A stretch of 64,000 nucleotides of DNA, taken from contig NC_045128.1 in the NCBI RefSeq assembly GCF_007655135.1, positions 36,798,811-36,862,810 of the forward strand, read 5' to 3'. A program made the translations under genes and the position numbers. This DNA comes from Punica granatum (taxonomy: Eukaryota; Streptophyta; Magnoliopsida; Myrtales; Lythraceae). The notes below the pieces were generated by a model. It did not search any database. It had not been told where the DNA came from and saw only the letters and a program-made list of their open reading frames with translations. Below, piece after piece: positions 57,600 to 64,000 of this stretch (position 1 is its first letter; every line of letters begins with the position of its first letter).

Positions 57600-59880
57600 C
57601 ATGAGTACTGATGTTCGAATATCTTCAAAAGTACAAAACGATTGAAAATTTAAAATTGCCCCAAATTGGCTTAGGCCATGTGCAAGAGTATTATCTGACT
57701 TTGGAATCCAAGAGCATAACAAATCCAAGAAAAGTATTAAGGTTGCCATAATATCATAAACTATGCTCTAATTTCCCACGGTCAAGTATGTGGGTGCAAA
57801 ATGGCTTCTACTAGTAGCAAGGGATTGCAACATAGCCAGATCTTCATAGGAGTGCTACTCAAGCCTTAGACTAGATCGGTGTGTCTTACTGTGAAATCTT
57901 GAACCATGAAACTGATGGCGAGCTATTAGGGTGGTGTAGAACTCCAGAGAGACACGATTTGCTATTATTCTAGGTTGCATCCGTACTGATGATGTTCAAA
58001 TTAGTCCTGTGGGTATTTTTGACGGCTTTAGCTGCAATAATGATGTGGACATGTTTTCTTCTTGATGCCCCGTGTTTCGTCCTCCCCTGTTATGTTCTAT
58101 GTATCAGTTCTTGATGCTTTGATAGTTTCATGGAGATCTGCCTATTTCTATGCATGCAATACATTGTTTCGTAAGTTCCACAATTGATAAAGAGTGATTA
58201 CTGCATATAAGGAAAAATTGGCACTATCAGTAATGTTCGTTATCAAAGAGCGCGGGGGAAGCAACAAAGTTTATTAAATCACTAGCAGTGGAAGATGGGA
58301 TAAGATTTGATTGCATATCCAGGGTGATTCCCTCTAGATAACTCGATAAAAGAGACAATCGCCGTATCGATGCTCTAGATTATCGGAGCTGGTTTGGCAA
58401 AGAGGGCACGAGTACTCTCTTTACTAAATCAGAGGCATTCACTGGTTTTTACCAAAGATGGAGTTTAAAACGTTCATGTATCTTCAGACTCCAAATGGCT
58501 TCCACGTAGTATCATTTTGAGCTTGGAATCTATGTTGTTGATTTATCAAATATAAGGATTTGCTTGAGTGCTTCCCTAAAGTGTTGGAGTCCAATCTGCT
58601 GAGTCCTTGTAGTCTTCTCGAGGTAGATGGATTTTGAGTATGTTCTGCACCGTGTCTTGCTCAAAGAGTTCTGTGAGTAATAAGATATTCCATCTTTTTG
58701 AGTGAAATATCATCTGATCACGTACCTTCAGCTTTGGGTTGGACCGACGTTCAGTCTAGGAAAAGGCTTATGGTTTTGCATACTTGGGATCCATGGGTAT
58801 AACCAAGTGGAGATGGATGAGTCCCTGCTTACAAAGAAGCATGTACTTGCATGGATGGTTTGCTTGCACCATTGTATAGGCCTTTCCAAATTGGAGAAGG
58901 AGAGTTGTGGTTGGAAGAGTTTAGGAAATTACCATATTTTGCCTCTGTCGCCCTATCTGCAAGGCTATAGTTGGCTTTTGTTAGAGTCCAAGCTGTTTTG
59001 GAAAGCATTACCTTGTTTGAGTCTTCTGCTCTTCTGAAGCCAAAGCCTCCTTGAGATTTCAATTGACATATGGTATCCCAACTCTTTGGAGCATATTAGT
59101 TACTCTCTTCCTTTTTTGTGCCCCACTAAAATCTTCTTGTCACTTTGTCGATTGTGTTCAAGGTGGATTTCGGTAGTCGGAATAATGACATTGTGTAGAT
59201 TGAGGTACTGTTAACCACCGAGTTGATCAGGGTGGCTATACCCGCCCAGAAGAGTGCTTTTGCCTTTTATGATGCCAGTTTGCTTTTTATCTTGTCGATG
59301 AGAAACTGTAATTACTTTTTTCTTTTCCTCTTGATGAACAGAGGGTTACCCGGGCATTTGGTGTTGTCCTTCAGTTTTCTTATGCCAATGATGGATTTCG
59401 CGTTTCTTCTTCTATCTACATAGTATTCTTGGAAAAGAAAGGTCTGATTTAACGCAGTTGACCTCTTGTCCCGACTAGGAGCAGAATTTGTTGAGGATGC
59501 TCTTTACATTTCTGATGTTTGCTTCTGTCACTTTTGAGAGAATAAGGAGGTTGTCGGCAAACATTAGGTGGGAAATTTGTGGCTTTTCCCCTTATTTGGA
59601 TGCCATTGATGTCATCGTTAGCTTCTGCCTATAGAGGAGTCGAAATAATATTTCTATTGAAATTACAAAGAGGTAGGGTGAGATAGGATCTCCCTAAACC
59701 TCTAAACATAATGCAATTCTCACTTAATGTTAAAATGCTTACACTTAGTCCTTTGTGAAGACTGAGAGGGCTTGAAGAATGCGTTTTCTTTTACTATCAG
59801 TCGCGGAGGAGTATACTGGGGATTGAAGGTGTAAAAAAAGCGACACATCCGTCTCCGATAGAGCATCGAAAGCAATCAGG
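57600..59880 (-). mobile_element. Decayed LINE (L1-type) retrotransposon
   Basis: The minus strand carries broken reverse-transcriptase sequence: GDPISPYLFVISIE near 59680 (slightly altered), then HLMFADNLLILSKVTEAN near 59540, where the usual FADD box reads FADN. The C-terminal region reads [20 protein letters not shown] near 59040 and [12 protein letters not shown] near 58870, the domain that follows the RT in plant L1 elements. An RNase-H-like end (LLHMA, ANLGQF) lies near 57660. The frames are interrupted many times, so it is long dead. The 5' part of ORF2 and ORF1 are not seen. The 3' border is uncertain. Confidence 0.8.
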
Positions 59881-60375
59881 TAGGCAATGTTATGGCGAGA
59901 ATTTTTTTTGCTGAATATGTTATGGCGAGAAATTATCGATGAGAATTTGTTAGCCCCAGCTCAGATCAAACGCCACTTATTTTTTCTCCGTGTAACATCG
60001 CCATTGTGCATCATTAGTTCACATATGGATATCGTTGAAATTTGCCAAAAAGAAAACCTTATTTTCTCCCTTTCTTTTTCGTTCTTCGGGTGTACATATT
60101 GAATTTTATTCACCGGTGAGCCTTTTTTAAACTTGCTACAAAAAAGAAGGGCGATCAGATTATCTTACTCTTTTAGTACATAATGAAAGATTATTTCCGA
60201 TAGATTCAATCTCTGTCTAGTGATTTCTTAATCCCCTTATTCTTTAGTACAAAGACCTGAAATCCAACATTGGAAGCGCTCATGGCGAGGACTTAGGTAT
60301 GCCCACCGGATCGGCAAGTACTCACCTCGCGGTGCTTTTGTTTCGAAATTCAACTAGCTTGGCCTCTCAACAAAT
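59881..60375. other. 3' flank of the TNL gene
   Basis: Nothing recognised. The small open frame at 59887-60102 lacks protein features. Confidence 0.6.
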
Positions 60376-63300
60376 TCATAACATTTTTCTCCTCTTCAAT
60401 GACTCATAATCCGAACTTTCCCCTGAATCTTCCGATTCCTCACTGTCTTCATCATATATCACCTCAGGAAAGTGAGTGCACGACAAGGAGTTGCCTTCTA
60501 TAGCCCAGTTCAACCTGTCATCCTCCTTGAACTCGAGGAAGACTCCACATCTCTCGACGTACTCTTCGATGCACGACACACCAGAAGGATAAGCCACTTC
60601 AAGACTGAACTCGATATAATACCACCCATTCAATGGCTTCATTATCGGGCACCCGGGTACAGCAACCACAGGTGGTGTGAAGTCATTGGGAAGAAGTGCT
60701 CCGTGCAAGTGGCTGCCACTTCACCATTCATCAAAAAGCTGAGCTCCAAAGCAAAAGCCTCTTTAACGACTGCACATAGAGTGAACCCGACCAACTTGTC
60801 ATATACATGCTCCGGTATTTGGAAGTACAAGAAACCGACCCGGGTTCGGTATTTGAACCATTCGGGTATCTCGTGCCCTGGCCAAGTTAGGCTGAACGGA
60901 GGTTCTGAAAGAAAGAGGTTGTTAAGACTCCGAAACCATAGTTCGCAAGTTATTTGCAAATGTTCTTATAATCGGTTTTTACCTGGTTCATCAGGACATT
61001 TGCAATGCCATTGCCGATATTCTCGGCAAGCTTGTGGCAGTTTGTAAAGTCGACATTCTTAAGAGACGGAAGTAACTTCTCAGAACATTGTGTCATGCCA
61101 GACAGTTGTGGAAAGCTCTCCAACAATTCACAGTCGGTTGCAGTTATACTCTCTATGCTCGGTGGAAGGTTCGGGATTTCTTTCAGCTGGCTGCAATAGC
61201 TTAGATCGAGTTTCCTCAAATTTGAGAGTCTCCCGATCCACGAAGGGAGCTCAACAAAGTTGTTGCGTGACAGCTGCAATTCCTCCAGGGTGGAAATGCA
61301 ATCGAGATTCCTGAAGAAGTTGAGATTAGATAAATTGCAATTCCGGAGTTTCAGTGACTGTAACATTGGAAACTTGGGTTCTGCAGAGATCAGCGGCACA
61401 CAATTTTCTCCATCATTCTCCGAGAACTGACCGAGTTGCAAGCAGTTCTGGAGAAGAAGTTGCTTAATTCGTTTCAGCTTATAAATCCCATCAGGGAGCC
61501 CTTTAAGCTTCTTGCAGCCTGAGACGCAGAGAACTTCAAGTCCGACAAGACTAGCAGTCGACTGCGGCAACTCTTTCAAGGATGTCTTGGTCAATCGAAG
61601 TTCTTGCAACGATTCCATATCCTCAAGAACTTCGGGGAACTTCTCAAGGCTTCTGCACCGGGTGAGGAGGAGGCTGCGGAGAGATTTCAACTTGAGGATG
61701 CGAGGGAGCTTTTTAAGGTGATAGCAGAACTCGAGGTTCAAGGTGACAAGCTTATCGAGAAACCCGACTGAATCATGAAGCTCAACTAAACTCGAGCAGT
61801 TCATGAGGATTAAGCTCTCGAGATTTGGGAGTGTTGAGAGGTCAGGAACCTCAGTAAGACGCTCCGAGCGTTCCAGGCTCATATGCCTCAAGTCCTTAAA
61901 GATCTGTAGAACACAAACAAATAGATCAACTCAATGGTACTTTCAACTCCGAATTATGATACTCTTGATCAACTGAAATTCGACTAGTTTACCTTGTATC
62001 CTTCACCAAGGTGTTTGATTCGGCTGTTGTACAAGTACAATCCTACGAGCTTTTGTGGGTGGAAATTTGGCGGCAGAGACGAGAAAGGATACGCCTCCCA
62101 CTCAACCCATCGCAAATTGTTTGACAGATAGTCCAGATCCCCAGATACATATGCATTGTGGATAATGAGCAAGCGGAGCCTCTTCATCCTCTTGAACGCT
62201 TTCGCGTTTAAATACACTTCTTCCGTCTCAGGCAAGACTAGCTTAATAGCTTCAACCTTGCTTGTTCCCTGGAACCAAACACGTGGCTTTGTCAGAAACA
62301 TCAATTGTTAAAGAGGATCAATGATGCAGAAGTACTCTGGTTGTTCTTAGACAGCGTTTGACACGACAGGTGGGAAACATTTCAGGTAATCATCAAAATG
62401 TGTATAATGAAACCAAATGACAGATGATACATCTGCTAACAGAGAAAGGTTTGACAAGAGTTTGTATAACAAGTAATAAGAGAACCGACCAAATTTTCCG
62501 TCAAAACATCAATAACATCTTCTGGGAACCACAGCCTGCTGCGCTCCCCAGGATTATTCGGAGACTCTTTCCGGACGACTTCCCTTCCCATTTCCTGCAG
62601 CAAGTCATGCATCCACAGCTTGTTGTTCTCAACATTTATCAGAGATTTATCCACAAGAACTCTGATTCCGATATCGGGGAAGAACTTGCAAGCATCTAAG
62701 ATTTTCACTACATAGTCTAGGGATACTGCATTAAAGAAACAAGCAATATCGAGAAAAATAGCCTTGTCGAAATCATCAAGACCGTCATAACTAATCTTAA
62801 GAATTTCATTATATTCTCTGTTCGGTACACTTTTCAGCCTTGCAATAGCACTCTCCCATTCCTTAACAGTTCTCCCGCACAAGAAAGAGCCCAACACGAT
62901 AACAGCCAAGGGGAGATTCTTGGCGTAATCTAATATACGAGAGGTTAGCTCCTTGAACATTTTGGGAGGATTGGGTTCTCTAAATGCATTCAGACAGAAA
63001 AGCCGATAAGACTGGAGATAGTTCAACTCCTTCATTTCATAGAAGTGTTCGACTCCATGGGCATCGAGCAAATGCCTATCTCGTGTGGTTATTATTATCC
63101 TGCTACCACGACCAAACCACTCTTTATTTCCAGCCAACTTTCTCAATTGGTCCAAGTGATCGATATCATCAATAACCACAAGAACCCTTTTGTAGCGGAG
63201 CCTATGGCTAATGACACTGATTCCTTGATCAGCATTAAACAACTTTAAGCTCGCATTTCCTAATATCTCAAAGAGGAGGGTTTCTTGGACTTGAACGAGG

Positions 63301-63585
63301 CCCTGCTGTCCCGACATATCCTTCACATTTGCCAGAAAGCTGCTTCCTTCAAAGTCATCCGCGTACTTATTGTATATTGCCTTAGCAATGGTGGACTTCC
63401 CTATTCCTCCAATTCCATAGATGCCAATCATCAGAACTTCCTCATTCAGCCCAATGCTGAGTACCGGGCTAATGCTCTCTATGAGGTCATCTATTCCCAC
63501 TGGGTTGGTGGCAACACTCATTGTCGGACGGTTCAGCTTGCTCGAGACTTCTTCAACAATTCGTTGGATGAATCTCGATTCAACC
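60376..63585 (-). CDS. TIR-NB-ARC-LRR resistance gene, partial, frame-broken near 3' end
   Basis: Intracellular immune receptor class that senses pathogen effectors. Exons seen: 63585-62490 (NB-ARC), 62268-61993 and 61903-60983 (LRR), 60904-60376 (C-terminal domain). The NB-ARC shows the P-loop GIYGIGGIGKSTIAKAIY, kinase-2 RVLVVIDDIDHLDQL, RNBS-B GRGSRIIITTRDRHLL, a GLPL variant NLPLAVIVLG, FLDIACFF and the MHD motif LWMHDLLQEMGREVV. The exon starts in mid-codon with VESRFIQRIVEEVSSKL, as after a TIR exon, which must lie beyond 64000. LRRs include LTEVPDLSTLPNLESLIL and NFVELPSWIGRLSNLRKLDL. The last exon is a C-JID-like domain (FSLTWPGHEIPEWFKYRTRV) and ends in an acidic, basic-tipped tail (SLKRRKML). 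Two defects: the 60983/60904 junction is out of phase by one, and a base is missing near 60650. Exons 1-3 are intact. Confidence 0.9.
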
Positions 63586-64000
63586 CTGCAAATTACAGAA
63601 CATTGATAAGACTACAGAACGCCCAGTAAGTGTTCACACATCAACAGAATGAAAACACTCGAACAATATATAATTTGATACATATGTTTTATGATATCAT
63701 AAATAATCCACAACATATGGATTTGTGTCCGATAAGTATTTATAGAAAAAACATAATGTCCGACAAGTGACAGAAAATTCCTGCGGGAATCAGAGCTCTG
63801 AACCTCAAACGGACTCTACTTGCTAATTGTCCATGTTAACTGATAATCAAATTGGGTAAGCAGAGACAAGAAAGAAACGTTTCAATAATCAGAAAGTTAA
63901 GTGTTATCATGTCCAAGATAAAAAGATTACTACATTTGCCCATGATTGCTTCTGTCATCGCAACTCAATCAGAAGTCAAGATCAAATTGTCAGTTTTCTA
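63586..64000. other. Intron of the TNL gene up to the window edge
   Basis: No coding sequence. The acceptor of the NB-ARC exon (TTTGCAG) is at its left end on the minus strand. The TIR exon should follow to the right of the window. Confidence 0.7.

Noticed and set aside
60472..61721. Long plus-strand open frames
   Set aside because: Antisense of the LRR and C-terminal exons of the TNL gene.
1..64000. CRISPR arrays, operons, tRNA and rRNA genes
   Set aside because: The DNA is plant nuclear. Direct repeats are microsatellites or transposon-related, and no B-box-like tRNA core in a foldable context was seen.

Overview
The window is plant nuclear DNA. Genes have several introns with GT..AG borders, intergenic DNA is AT-rich, and there are LTR and LINE retroelements, a MITE-like inverted repeat and plant-specific gene families. 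A resistance gene of the TIR-type NB-ARC-LRR class with a typical TNL exon layout points to a eudicot, since monocots essentially lack this class. I cannot name the species from the sequence.

Layout. The left edge (1-118, minus) holds the first codons of an ELO-type fatty-acid elongase. A solo LTR with a perfect 5-bp target duplication follows (834-1312). From 2.5 to 13.6 kb there is no intact gene. Instead there is a cluster of broken, partly inverted fragments of one gene family (long coiled coil plus C-terminal membrane segments), mixed with three copies of an AT-rich repeat, AT-rich palindromes and a direct segmental duplication (7583-8712 / 12013-13637). From 14.4 to 23.9 kb three ordinary genes can be modelled: a RING-H2 E3 ligase (+), a chloroplast rhomboid protease of the RBL10 type (+) and a DUF7036-type proline-rich membrane protein (-).

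From 25.5 to 40 kb lies a damaged F-box/LRR-like gene, interrupted at 26155 by a complete 5.3-kb Ty1/copia element (LTRs, TSD AGAAC, iMet-type primer site). Next comes a roughly 4-kb tandem duplication containing the 3' part of the F-box gene and a p24-delta (TMED) cargo-receptor gene. Only the right-hand TMED copy is complete; the left copy lost its first exon. The duplication junction (35326-35810) is a patchwork of small gaps and may be an assembly artefact.

From 45.1 to 50.7 kb is a nine-exon MORN-repeat phosphatidylinositol-4-phosphate 5-kinase (-), complete except for one missing base in exon 5. At 55.2-56.3 kb is a two-exon 3-hydroxyisobutyrate-dehydrogenase-like gene (-). A 630-bp inverted-repeat element (56435-57064) and a decayed LINE (57.6-59.9 kb, -) follow. 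The right end holds a TNL disease-resistance gene (-) whose TIR exon lies beyond the window.

The intact genes do not form a pathway; they are ordinary neighbours. The main stories are structural: palindrome-linked gene fragmentation at 2.5-13.6 kb, retroelement insertion and tandem duplication at 25-39 kb, and repeated single-base frame breaks in otherwise well-conserved genes. The frame breaks make residual sequencing indels a serious alternative to pseudogenisation.
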